Positions 1-9,283 of a DNA stretch of 64,000 nucleotides are shown here, in pieces (position 1 is the first letter of the stretch; the number at the start of each line of letters is the position of its first letter). The notes beneath the pieces were generated by a model. The model was not told the DNA's origin and did no database searches. It was given only the letters and a program-made list of their open reading frames with translations. The translations under genes and the position numbers were made by a program. Source of the DNA: Zhengitettix transpicula (Eukaryota > Arthropoda > Insecta > Orthoptera > Tetrigidae); contig CM073593.1 in NCBI GenBank assembly GCA_037074705.1, positions 7,011,001 to 7,075,000 of the forward strand, given 5' to 3'.

Positions 1-847
1 AAAAATAATACATTCTGACTTTTGACCATTTCACACTTATTATATTTCACACAAGTCAGATAAAGTATCTATTTTTATTTATTATACATATTTTTCTCTG
101 CAAAGTTCCAATGTAGTGCATTCTTTCTTTTTAATTGATATTGAATATATGTAGTTCTTTTTTACAATTAAGACTAATACGGTTTGCTTAGTTACTATTG
201 TGTAATATTTCTTATGCTTGCTACAATAATTTCCTTGTTGTTAGGATATTATGAGTAATTCTTTATCCTATTTAAGATTTACATTAAGACAACCTCCATA
301 TAATAATTTACAATGATAAATGAGTATATTCATTGTTTTAAATCTTAACGATATTTAAATTTGGGGTTTGTGTTCTTACAAGCACATTGGATTAATAGTA
401 GTGGTAAATATTTGCCACTAGTTTTGCCTACGTGTTCTTTCACCACATAGTTCACACTTAAGTGAAATTTACGGTGACAGCTGCCACAGGGAACGGGGAG
501 GCGACGGAAATACCTTGTCACTTTATGACAAACTTCTTACGCTTCTCCCTTAATTTTGCCGTGTCTACCTTTTGTAAGGCAATGTTCCACTGATAGCAAA
601 AGTCCATAAACCGGTAAGTGGTCCGGCGCTTTGAAGCGCCAGGAATTCCTCAATGGATGGATAACCACTCAGTCCCACTTCCGGTGCTCGACTTCATTGC
701 CAAACTTGCGACCGGCCATAAACTTCCAATACCTCGAATTCTTGCAGGGCTGCCCATAATTGCTCAGGGCGATTCTTACAAAACTCACTCTGCATCTCAG
801 TACAGAAAATTACAAGAGTAGCAACAATCAAATTCCAAATTCCTCTG
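1..847. other. unassigned AT-rich DNA
   Basis: No repeat family recognised elsewhere in the window, and no credible coding region, is visible here. The short open frames near 618-924 overlap on both strands and look like chance. Confidence 0.4.
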
Positions 848-857
848 AATATTTTCA

Positions 858-1370
858 ATTTTTTTTCATGGTAACAGGCTACATGAGGGTAATCCACATG
901 GTGGCAACTTCCCTTTAATAGCATAGGAAGGGATTTGAAAGGGGGTATGCGGAAGGGTAGATGAAGGTAGCTAAGGGTTAACTAGTGCTCCCGGGCTGTG
1001 GTTTAAGGATCCTATCCGGCAATTTGCCTAAAAGTGATGCAGGGAAAACCCTAGAAAACCTGAATCAGGTAGGTACTTGTCCCACGCCCTTAGATGGCGG
1101 GAGAGGGGTTAGCTGTGGCGTCGCAGCTTTCCCCTCGCCGTGCCTTGGCCAGTTTAGGAGGCAGCTGGCCGACTATTCCATTAGGAATAGCGGACAACTC
1201 TTACCGACCCCGGAACATACACCTCTCAAAACAGGCCGAGGTACCTAGGCATGTGGGAACCTTAGTTCAAAAAACCAGAGAGATGTGAAGGCATCCTTAA
1301 AGGTAGCCTCCGCCAGAGCTCTCTGGGAAGGTTCACCTGCGAGATAATTCTCTGCTCTCTCGCAGGCTTC
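858..1370 (-). mobile_element. family A retroposon, copy A1 (full length)
   Basis: Reference description for family A. Read on the minus strand, the element starts with a hairpin (CCTGCGAGA ... TCTCGCAGG, at 1336-1366), runs about 500 bp and ends in GTAGCCTGTTACC followed by an A-tract, seen here as the T-run near 860. A perfect 10-bp TSD, AATATTTTCA, lies at 848-857 and 1377-1386. The poly(A), variable-length TSDs and 5'-truncated sister copies indicate mobilisation by a LINE through target-primed reverse transcription; that is inferred from known retroposon behaviour. I see no Pol III A/B box, and internal runs of T5 or more in several copies would end Pol III transcription. The partner LINE is unknown. 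Confidence 0.8.
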
Positions 1371-1386
1371 CGTCTCAATATTTTCA

Positions 1387-1418
1387 TTTTTTTAGGACAA
1401 CAGGCTACATGAGGGTAG
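1387..1418 (-). mobile_element. family A stub, copy A1b (extreme 5' truncation)
   Basis: A T-run followed by AGGACAACAGGCTACATGAG (1394-1413) is the terminal ~30 bp of family A, inserted directly beside the A1 target-site duplication. It is an extreme 5' truncation. Confidence 0.6.
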
Positions 1419-1462
1419 AAAAAAGTGTATATTTAAAAATGCAGTAAATGAAATTTATTGAA

Positions 1463-1984
1463 GGTGAACCTTCCCAGAGAGCTCTGGCGGGGGCTACCTT
1501 TGGGGATGCTCTCACATCTCTCTGTTTTTTTTTGAACTAAGGTTCCCACATGCCGAGGCACCTCGGTCTGTTTTGAGAGGTGTATGTTCCGGGGTCGCAG
1601 ACCTTGGGCATACGGCAAGAGTTGTCCGCTATTCCTATTGGAATAGTCGGCCAGCTGCCTCCTAAACAGGCCAAGGCATGGCGAGGGGTAAGCTGCGTCC
1701 CCACAGCAAACTCCTCTCCCGCTATCGGAAGGGCGTGGGACAAGTACCCAATGCCCGACCTACCTGATGCAGGTTTTTCTAAGGTTTTCCCTGCATTCCT
1801 TTAGGCGAATGCCGGGTAGGATCCTTAAAATATAGCCCGGGGGCCTTAGTTAACCCTTGGCTACCTTCCTCTACCCTTCCGCATCCCCCCTTTCAAATCC
1901 CTTCCTATGCTATTAAAGGGGAGTTGCCCTAAGTGGATTACCCTCATGTAGCCTGTTGCCCTAAAAAAAAAAAAAAAAAAAAAA
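1463..1984 (+). mobile_element. family A retroposon, copy A2
   Basis: It lacks only the 5' hairpin and ends in a pure A-tract of about 22 nt (1963-1984), among the longest tails in the window. It is very similar to A11 at 53375-53916 (same GGTGAACCTTCCCAGAGAGC start), so both belong to one subfamily with A1 and A6. A 74-codon sense ORF at 1580-1804 is shared with A11. It lies tail-to-tail with A3. Confidence 0.8.
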
Positions 1985-2430
1985 CATGAGGGTAATCCAC
2001 GTTGGGCAACTCCCCTTTAATAACATAGGAATGAAATTGAATGGGGGATGCGGAAGGGTAGAGGTAGCCAAGGGTTTACTAGGGACCCCGGACTATATTT
2101 TAAGGATCCTACCCGGCATTCACCTAAAGAAATGCTGGGTAAACCCTAGAAAAACCTGCGTCAGGTAGGTCGAGCATAGAGTACTTGTCCCACGCCCTTC
2201 CGATAGCGGGAGAGGAGTTTGCTGTGGGGACGCAGCATTCCCTTTTCCGTGCCTCGACCAGTTTAGGAGGCAGCTGGCTGACTATTCCAATGGGAACAGA
2301 GAACAACTCTTACCGTATGCCCAAGATCTGTGACCCCGGAACATACACCTCTCAAAACAGGCCGAGGTTCCTCGGCTTGTGGGAACCTTAGTTCATAAAA
2401 CGGAGAGGAAAAGACATCCCCCAAAGGTAG
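1985..2430 (-). mobile_element. family A retroposon, copy A3
   Basis: Opposite orientation to A2 and joined to it through A2's A-tract; the terminal ~13 bp (the CAACAGGCTA end) is missing at the junction. It ends in divergent sequence near 2430. A2 plus A3 form a ~0.95 kb inverted repeat. Confidence 0.75.
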
Positions 2431-2690
2431 ACGAAAGGATGTGCCATGTACGTTGGTAAGTCTTTCTTCCACAACGCGTGTGTGATTTTTCTGATTTCAT
2501 TTCGTTTCTCTAGATTTGGTGATCTTATTCTTTCAGGTCCTTTTCTTTCTGCCTGTACCAAGTTGGTCTCATAGTTTTATGCTTTAAGATTGTGTACATT
2601 GTGTGAGTTAATCAGTTTGAGTTCGTTCTTTGCAAGTGCCCCATATTCAATTATATCATTTAAATAAACAAATACACGGTCTTACGTGAG
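2431..2690. other. unassigned spacer
   Basis: AT-rich sequence with no recognised repeat or gene. Confidence 0.3.
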
Positions 2691-2692
2691 AA

Positions 2693-2850
2693 AATTGAGT
2701 TTATTAACAAAACAAGAAATAAACGACGTTTCGTCCTCTTACACGACCTCTCAGGTTTAATAATTTTGAATATTAATAATTCAAAACAATTTTTATATAA
2801 AATAAGATGTCATGTGAAACGTCGTTTATTTAATGTTTTATTAATCAACA
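2693..2850. repeat. inverted pair around AAACGACGTTTC
   Basis: The left arm (2698-2733, with AAATAAACGACGTTTC) is repeated in inverse as GAAACGTCGTTTATTTAA at 2817-2834, with ~75 bp between the arms. The same head-to-head layout occurs with other GAAACGT modules at 30466-30608 and 56641-56830, and PLEs are known to carry inverted terminal-repeat fragments. The link to PLEs is inferred. Confidence 0.45.
2728..2754 (-). ncRNA. hammerhead-like core
   Basis: Minus strand reads CTGA, then GAGGTC ... GGAC, then GAAAC. A GTC/GAC stem separates the two conserved blocks. It lacks one base of the CTGANGA block, so if real it is decayed. Stems I and III were not found. Confidence 0.25.
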
Positions 2851-2859
2851 TAACTTTCT

Positions 2860-3215
2860 GACTTTCTGACGTATGTACGCTATCAATTTTCCAACCGTCA
2901 TCTAATGTATGTAAAATAAATTGAGTATAGCATCAATATTTCTGTTAAATATTTTCATTAAGTCTTTCGACTCATAATTCAAGTTTTGAGTAAATTGATA
3001 ATTTATATACAAAATAAAAAGCATTCGCATTTAAAAATAATCTTTTTGAATGCGTTAAGAAATACACTGGTTGAAATTAACGTTCTATTTGTCATACGAC
3101 GCATTTATTTTGTATTAAAAGTTTTATTGACAACAATTTTCGTCCAATGTAGCTACAGAGCATTGATTAAAAATTATGTGTAAGTTACCTTACGAATTAT
3201 TTTTTGTTGCAAGAA
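2860..3215. other. unassigned AT-rich DNA
   Basis: Nothing supportable was seen. A 65-codon frame at 2986-3183 is AT-biased and has no recognisable motif. Confidence 0.3.
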
Positions 3216-3218
3216 CAA

Positions 3219-3471
3219 AACTAGTGAATTATATTTGTAAGACGTCACAGCTCCAATCGTGTTATCCTTAATGAGGAACCTAATTTAAATCCTGAAGAAA
3301 TATCCGCAAAACAAATCAGGAATTTCTTGTTCTCTAATAGTCGATATAGTTTAGAATGTGGCCCATCGCTCAGGCCTGGATTTGCATACAAAGCTCTCTT
3401 TTGTGAGGACAAATTCCAGCGATTCCTCGACGACACGTGCTGCTCCTTGTCGGACATAAAACTCATTACTT
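3219..3471 (+). pseudogene. orphan open stretch, possible exon or gene fragment
   Basis: One plus-strand frame stays open for about 84 codons to a TAA at 3469-3471, without an ATG. It encodes segments such as NEEPNLNPEEISAKQIRNFL and LRPGFAYKALFCEDKFQRFL, a mix of residues that looks more protein-like than most frames here. I do not recognise a family. CACAG at 3246-3250 could act as a splice acceptor. The antisense strand is also partly open, so chance cannot be excluded. It could be a terminal exon, a decayed transposon fragment or noise. Confidence 0.2.
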
Positions 3472-3862
3472 AATCGTCGGCAGCTGCGTTTGCTCATGTA
3501 TTTATGCAAACAGATGACGAAGTGCGAGCTATAACAATTACAGTATTCCAACAGATGTGAGTTTCAGGTCGCTCAAGTCGCTGTCGGCATTGGTGGTCTT
3601 CATACCGTCATCAACTGCGACTGTTGGTTATAGTTCACATTAATTATTACAAAGTTGATTATTTTCACTGTAACCGTTAGTCATATTCAAGTCTTTGGTA
3701 TTCCGTTGATTGTTGAACCTCAATGTTTTCTTCCTTGTTCGTGTTTTAAAAAATTCACTTATGATATGTTTATGGTAATTGCGTAGATTACAAATAGTTA
3801 GGTGGGGGACTATCGTCATCTTGGACTGTTCTCTTCTCACTCTTGATAATACAATCGTGTCT
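3472..3862. other. unassigned DNA
   Basis: No recognised repeat or gene. Confidence 0.3.
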
Positions 3863-3877
3863 CTTCTAGTGACTTTT

Positions 3878-4408
3878 TTTAGGGTAACAGGCTACTTGAG
3901 GGTAATCCACATGATCGAAACTCCCATTTTATAGCACAGGAAGGGATTTGAAAGGGGGGATGCGGAAGGGTGGAGGAAGGTAGCGAAGGGTTAACTAGGG
4001 CCCCCGGGCTATAGTTCAAGGATCCTACCCGGCATTCACCCCAAATGTAATGCAGGGAAAACCCTAGAAAAACCTGCATCAGGTAGGTCGGGCATTGGGT
4101 ACTTGTCCCACGCCCTTCTGATAGCGGGAGAAGTGTTTACTGTGGGGAAGCAGGATTCCCTTTCTCCGTACCTCGACCAGTTTAGGAGGCAGCTGGCCGA
4201 CTATTCCAATGGGAACAGTGAACAACTCTTACCGTATGCCCAAGGTCTGTGACCCCGGAACATACACCTCTCAAAACAGGCCCAGGTGACTCGGATTGTG
4301 GGAACCTTAGTTCAAAAACGGAGAGGAAAAGGCATCCCCAATGGTAGCCCCTTCGTGTCTCTCCTACAATGTTCTGCCTGCGAGAGAATAGCCCTCACAG
4401 ACCTTTGC
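3878..4408 (-). mobile_element. family A retroposon, copy A4 (full length)
   Basis: A 15-bp TSD (CTTCNAGTGACTTTT, one mismatch) lies at 3863-3877 and 4409-4423. This copy defines a second subfamily, with A5, A7 and A9, whose 5' hairpin loop reads GGGCTATT and is followed by a GCAGAAC segment. The hairpin keeps pairing through a G-U pair (CTGTGAGG against CTCTCGCAG). Confidence 0.8.
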
Positions 4409-4419
4409 CTTCAAGTGAC

Positions 4420-4640
4420 TTTTGGGGCAGGTCTTTATTGCTTGTAATTCGTTCATTTAATAATGAGAAAAATACTCAAATGAAGACAAAAGAAGAGATT
4501 ATATAAATACCACACAACATTTTCGGAAACCTTGTCCCTTTCTTCAGGTGCTAAGAATACAAAAAACCACAATCTTTTGAGTTTTGTCTACTGACCTCTT
4601 GTCATCACTTCTTTTGTCTGTATTTGGCTATCTTTCTTAT
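4420..4640. repeat. PLE-linked terminal module (GAAACGTTG type)
   Basis: Contains AGACAAAAGAAG, TATAAATACCACACAACA and a CTTCAGGTGC boundary, which recur at 54050-54120 and 56606-56700 on either side of a PLE reverse transcriptase. The complementary ACTTCTTTTGTCTGTATTTG lies at about 4607-4626, giving a partial inverted pair. Confidence 0.45.
4520..4547 (-). ncRNA. hammerhead-like core (weak)
   Basis: Minus strand gives CTGAAGA, then a GGGA/TTCC stem, then GAAAA. G8 of the hammerhead core is kept; stems I and III were not identified. Confidence 0.2.
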
Positions 4641-4750
4641 TTTTAATTATCAAAACAAACTAATTTTTCATATTTAATTCGTTGATTTGTTGGTGAATAT
4701 TGTTTGCTCTCTCTACTTGGTGTTCCAGTGGTGTTGGAGTTTACTTCGGG

Positions 4751-5586
4751 GTCATTCCATGCCAATAGACCAAATCGCCTTTTGGGTTCCACCTTGGATT
4801 TTGATGAAATTTGGTGATAGTGTTGAATAAAGCTTCAAGTGATGTTGTGCAAAATCTAAGCTTCACTAGTAGTATTGAGGGGGCGCCAGGGACTCATCGC
4901 GTCCAAATTGATGTGACAGATTATTTGAGCAACTTTGTGAGGTAACAGCAATAAAACTAAAACTTTTTAAACCTTGGAACTGGAACCATCGTGTAGAGCA
5001 TAAATAGTTGTCTCTGGTTGCCATTTTTCAGGAAGCTAGCTGCTACAGTTCCACAACAGCAGTACTTACCAATTTATTAGAACGTGCATCAGTGCCCCAT
5101 GAGTGACCTTTATGCTGGAGACCTTAAATGATGAGTTTCTAAAATGAAATTAGATGACTGTAAAAGAAAAAAGTCTTCTCTTTCTAATGGTAAAAAATGA
5201 ACTTGTTTGTTGCAAATGGTTTTTTGCAATTTGGGTTTGATAATTCACAAAATTTGACACATAAAATTTAACTAACATATATCTTGAAGAACAAAGTGAG
5301 CTTGAAAGCTGATACTTTGGCAGCTTAAAATCATTAATAGGTTTGGTTATATTACCAAAGCCACAACAGTAGTACTTCAAACTTCACAATCTATTCACGC
5401 GCACGGTTCAATTGATCAGGTAACTTTTTTTCAGGAGGCCCTTGCGCCCCCTCTATACTGGTGAAGGTGAAATTTTACACTGTATTGTCTCAGACACATA
5501 TCTGTCCCTACAAAAAATTTCAGCAAGATTGGAGTTGGTGATTAAAAATTTTATTTGAAAATTTGGTCACTTTGCATGGAATGACC
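4751..5586. mobile_element. non-autonomous DNA transposon (MITE)
   Basis: The terminal inverted repeats begin GTCATTCCATGCCAATAGAC on the left and GTCATTCCATGCAAAGTGAC on the right (reverse complement), continuing CAAA. The flanks repeat CTTCGGG exactly (4744-4750, 5587-5593), or 8 bp with one mismatch, which fits a superfamily making 8-bp duplications such as hAT. There is no transposase ORF in the ~0.84 kb. It sits inside a LINE remnant whose two halves flank it. Confidence 0.75.
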
Positions 5587-5593
5587 CTTCGGG

Positions 5594-6089
5594 CATCTTT
5601 GTAAGTGTTTGTTGATCTTGGTCATAGGATTGTGGATGATTGTGTGGCCTTCAGGTCTTCCATGGATACCTTGAAGAGATTGAATCCATATTAGTACAGC
5701 AGTTTTGCCAGTTTCTTTTTAATATTGTGGTATATTTTTTGGATCAGGATTGGTAATTCTGTTGATGCATCATTTTTAATTATTTCGTGAATCAGTGAGG
5801 ATTATATGCTTTTTTGTTGGGTGAATGAATGTGTTTCATTGTTATAAGAATGGCGTAGAGTTCAACTGTGTTGTTGGTGGATGTTGGGTTCCGTTGGATG
5901 AAAAGAATGCACTTCCACTTTCCACTTTCTGGACCTGTCGGCATATATTTGGTTATATCGAGGGTTATAGCCACATAGATAGGTATATTTGTTCATCAGT
6001 TCTTCCGGTGATAATTTTTTTATGTCTCTGATGAGGTTTGTATCTGTTTTAATTGGGGAACATGTCCATGGAGGAATTTTATTATTCAT
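5594..6089 (-). pseudogene. LINE RNase H domain remnant
   Basis: Two overlapping minus-strand frames together resemble the C-terminal RNase H domain of Jockey/I/R1-type non-LTR retrotransposons. One frame carries YADRS in the place of the YTDGS catalytic motif; the other carries VELYAI (family pattern TAELYAI) followed by LITMKHI. Further downstream IWIQSLQGIHGRPEG resembles the WIPSHxGIxGNE segment. At least one frameshift separates the pieces. RNase H removes the RNA template during retrotransposition in these families. No reverse transcriptase or endonuclease domain is visible. The MITE at 4751-5586 interrupts its 3' continuation. Assignment rests on short motifs only. Confidence 0.45.
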
Positions 6090-6099
6090 TTTTATTTGT

Positions 6100-7071
6100 T
6101 TGCTTTATTAACACCGCTCACCCTCATATATCCATTAATAATGGAAAGTCTGAGCAAGAAGCGTGTAAATTAAGCTTGATGATCTTCACAGAGAAGCGGT
6201 TTCGTCCTTGACGTTTACAGTAGGTGTTATTTTTCTGAGAATTCTCTCGAGTCGAGATAAACAGAATTGTGAGAGTTCGGAAGTGGTCACCAGGTATGAT
6301 TGTGACGTCCCTCCTTTGCACGGGTTTGCACTTTAGTTTACGACAGGCAACGGGGATGCCCGATTCGCCACGCTCGTCATCATCGTCATCAGTGCCTCGT
6401 TAGCCCATTCAGAACCGTCGGCACGCTCACAGCTCCATTCATCTTCGTAACGGACACGGACATAGTAAAATGTTTTTAGATTTCATTGCAACACCTTTGC
6501 AATTTTTGTTACGTCAGCACCGCTTGGGACCAAGGACAGAAATTCAACTGTCGGATGACGCGTTTCAAACAATGGTAAAACGGCGGCTGTAAACTCCCCA
6601 GATCACGACGGAATGGTAAGCTTGACGAGTATTTCGGAAGGAACTTAGGACTTTAACACGGACCAGTCTCAAGCTGGTAACTCATCAACTTGTCATTTCA
6701 TGCTTGTGGATAGAACTTGAGCGTACATCACTGACGCAGAACCAACGTGAAAGCCAAAACAAGCCGTTGAGAAATCATCATATAGTTGTGCAGATATAAA
6801 TGGGGCATATCCCGATTCCTTCCCGATACTCGAGTAAAATCAAGCGGAATGTATTTATATGCCATGTTTTGTTAAATATAATAAGTACAGTTTAATTAAT
6901 GACAGTTAGAAAAATATATTTCCATATGTGCTACCTTCATGTTGTGATTCTCATTGTCATGGGTGTCACATAAAGAGAAATAATCCAAATTATCTGCAAA
7001 AAAACTTGAACAAATCACGCAAACAAAAATATTAAAATTATGTTGAAAAACCATTATACTATTATTCTAGA

Positions 7072-7103
<32 letters not shown>

Positions 7104-7240
7104 TATATATTATATATAATAATATAATATAATAAAAGGTTAAACTCATAAATGCTCCAACAAATTTTATCTAAATGTTAAACATGATACTTCTAATCTA
7201 AACAGTATTTATGATGGCTTATTAAATAATATTTGTTACT
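6100..7240. other. unassigned DNA with AT microsatellite
   Basis: Mostly unrecognised. A (TA)n tract with imperfections lies at about 7074-7132. The stretch around 6340-6480 is richer in CpG than its surroundings and lacks repeat hallmarks. No gene supported. Confidence 0.3.
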
Positions 7241-7257
7241 TTATATATTGCATTTAT

Positions 7258-7420
7258 ATTCTTTGTTATACGTTGTAACTTTGGATATATCACTTGAGTC
7301 TGTCTCTAGTATTGACTAAGATCACAACAGTTGATCGAAACGTCTACTCACTTTTAAATTATATTGTTCAAAATTAATTTCTGTTATTGTCAGTTATACG
7401 CTGCGTTAATTTATTGTGTT
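7258..7420 (+). repeat. dispersed module F
   Basis: Contains CACTTGAGTCTGTCTCTAGT and CTACTCACTTTTAAATTATA, found in inverse at about 52365-52450 next to a degraded PLE endonuclease fragment. This suggests a PLE 3' region. Confidence 0.5.
7312..7341 (+). ncRNA. hammerhead-like core
   Basis: TTGACTA, then GATCA/TGATC (perfect 5-bp stem around a 7-nt loop), then GAAAC. It differs from the CTGANGA core at C3 and G8. The inverse copy at 52383-52412 is more decayed. Confidence 0.3.
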
Positions 7421-7954
7421 AAATAGTATATTATTTCAGTATATTAAAACGCGACATATCTAAATCCTCTTCGTCTTACTATGTTATGTTTACATATTCT
7501 ATAGCTGAATTATTTTATCTGTTTGTTGAAATTTAAAATTCTCAGGAACAATGTGATTGAATTTCATTGTAATATATCAGGAGCAAGTCTGCAATTTTCA
7601 GCCTCTAAATCATGTCGAACACCCCTCCAGGTGACTGTGTGTGTGTAATATTCAGTCGTTTATTTGATGTGATGATTGCTATTACAGAGAACGGGGTCCT
7701 TTTGAGTGACAGCCGGTTCTAAGAAGCCGCCGTTACCTCGAGGGCTTAAGTTCTAAAAGCAATCCGTACTTCACGCTTGTCAATTTGCAATGGCTCAGGT
7801 AAACTGCTATTCGTAGCCTCCGGCCGCTACCACGTGCCGCAGATCCTCATTTCTCAAAGCTAATTACACAGACGAGCCACGCCAAAGTATCCAGAGAGCA
7901 CGCAAAGCGCATTCCACGCAAAACTGCTACTAGATCTCAAGGATACTCGGAAAT
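7421..7954. other. non-repetitive stretch, partly GC-richer
   Basis: No family repeat recognised. 7680-7930 is noticeably less AT-rich and contains no long ORF. It could be regulatory, but there is no direct evidence. Confidence 0.3.
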
Positions 7955-7984
7955 ATAATAAAAAGGGATGTATATAGGTATGTA

Positions 7985-9283
7985 CGAGGGTGAATCAAAC
8001 ATAAACAAGACTTATTTTTTTAAATATTTATTTTGGTTTTAAACGCACAAACAATCATAGTTCATTTTTCTACATAATCTCCTGATTTATAAACACATTT
8101 TTCCCAGCGTATAGGTAATTTTTTAATTCCATCCACGTAAAAAGAGTCAGGTCGTGTTTGTAGCCAATTGCGCACATATGCTTCAACTTCATTATCGCTG
8201 TGGAATTTTTGCCCTCCCAAAGCTTCCTTGAGAGGACCAAAGGCATGGAAGTCGCAGGGAGACAGGTCTGGACTGTATGGAGGGTGTTCCAGTGTCTCCC
8301 AACCCAGTTGCTCCAATTTTTGTACGGTCAGGGCTGCTGTATGGGGGCGAGCATTGTCATGGAGGAGAATCACTTTTCTCATCGGAAGGTCTCGTCTTTT
8401 GCGGCGATATGCAAGTCTGACCTCAGTCAAAATTTGGCAGTAGTATGCCGCATTAATTGTTCTGCGCTCATGCAAAATATCAAGGTGCAGCAGGCCACGC
8501 TGGTCAAAAGAAACGGTAGCCGAAACCTTGCCAGCCGATAATCGTGACTTGGCTTCCACTGGTCCGGTTTCTCCTTTCTTCCTCCACTCCATACTCGCCT
8601 GTTTCGACTCAGGGGTGTAGTGATGCACACACGTTTCATCACAGGTGACAATGTGAGAAAGAAATGGGTCTCCTTCTTCCCGAAATCGTGCAAGAAGACG
8701 CTCACACACTTGAAAACGATTCAGTTTCTGGTCAACTGTGAGAAGGCGAGGAACCCACCTGGCACACACCTTGCGATACCCTAGCTCCTGTGAGTGTATA
8801 GAGTAAGTGCTCCCATAACTTATTCCAACCTCAATTGCAATATCCGAAGTTGTTAGACGCCTATCACCTTCAACAAGTTGACGAACACTGTCGATGTTGC
8901 CCGCTGTAATGCTGGTGCGGGGTCTGCGGTCGTGGCTCTCATTTTCAACACGTTCACGGCCCTCCACGAACTGTTTATGCCAAGCAAACACTCTAGCTCG
9001 CGACAGCGTCTCTTCCCCGAACTGTGCAGTCAATCTTCTCAAGATTTCGACCGGTTTTACACTTTCTGCAGCTAAAAACTTGATAACAATACGTTGCGCA
9101 ATAGAGGGAGGTACCTCCGGCCCGGACATTGTAACGATGGACACTGAGCGAGTCTATGATGAAGAGTCACGTCCTTCCCCCACTCCTGACAAAGCAACCT
9201 AACAGCCAATAACAGCGGAACGTTCTTCCATCACTATTGCGCGCGCAGGTCCAAAAGTCTCGTTTATATTTGATTCACACTCG
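7985..9283 (-). mobile_element. mariner transposon, apparently complete
   Basis: The 30-bp inverted termini start CGAGGGTGAATCAAACATAA (left) and CGAGTGTGAATCAAATATAA (right, reverse complement), with about four mismatches in all. TA dinucleotides flank both ends (7983-7984 and 9284-9285), the TA duplication expected of mariners. The length of 1.3 kb is typical. Confidence 0.92.
8062..9144 (-). CDS. mariner transposase, full-length ORF
   Basis: The ORF encodes 360 aa (mariner transposases are usually ~345-350) with no internal stop. It would bind the element's inverted repeats and cut and paste the element at TA sites, acting in the nucleus. The N-terminal half has the paired-type helix-turn-helix region (LTTSDIAIEVGISYGSTYSI) followed by WVPRLLT, the counterpart of the WVPHEL linker. 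The catalytic triad is visible: D in TCDETCVHHY, D in LLHDNARPHT and D in SPCDF, with 34 residues between the last two (DD34D). The YSPDL motif is present. The first ATG at 9144 is used; a second ATG five codons in (MSGPEV) is an alternative. The triad and frame are intact, but activity is untested and the two termini differ slightly. Confidence 0.93.
   Translation of the reverse strand: MSIVTMSGPEVPPSIAQRIVIKFLAAESVKPVEILRRLTAQFGEETLSRARVFAWHKQFVEGRERVENESHDRRPRTSITAGNIDSVRQLVEGDRRLTTSDIAIEVGISYGSTYSIHSQELGYRKVCARWVPRLLTVDQKLNRFQVCERLLARFREEGDPFLSHIVTCDETCVHHYTPESKQASMEWRKKGETGPVEAKSRLSAGKVSATVSFDQRGLLHLDILHERRTINAAYYCQILTEVRLAYRRKRRDLPMRKVILLHDNARPHTAALTVQKLEQLGWETLEHPPYSPDLSPCDFHAFGPLKEALGGQKFHSDNEVEAYVRNWLQTRPDSFYVDGIKKLPIRWEKCVYKSGDYVEK

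Noticed and set aside
2185..2391. Repeated ~68-codon ORF (MSHALPIAGEEFAVGTQ...) seen at several places
   Set aside because: It is antisense to family A and recurs only because the repeat recurs; frame and ends vary between copies.
8168..8541. Plus-strand ORFs inside the mariner
   Set aside because: Shadows of the transposase gene on the opposite strand.
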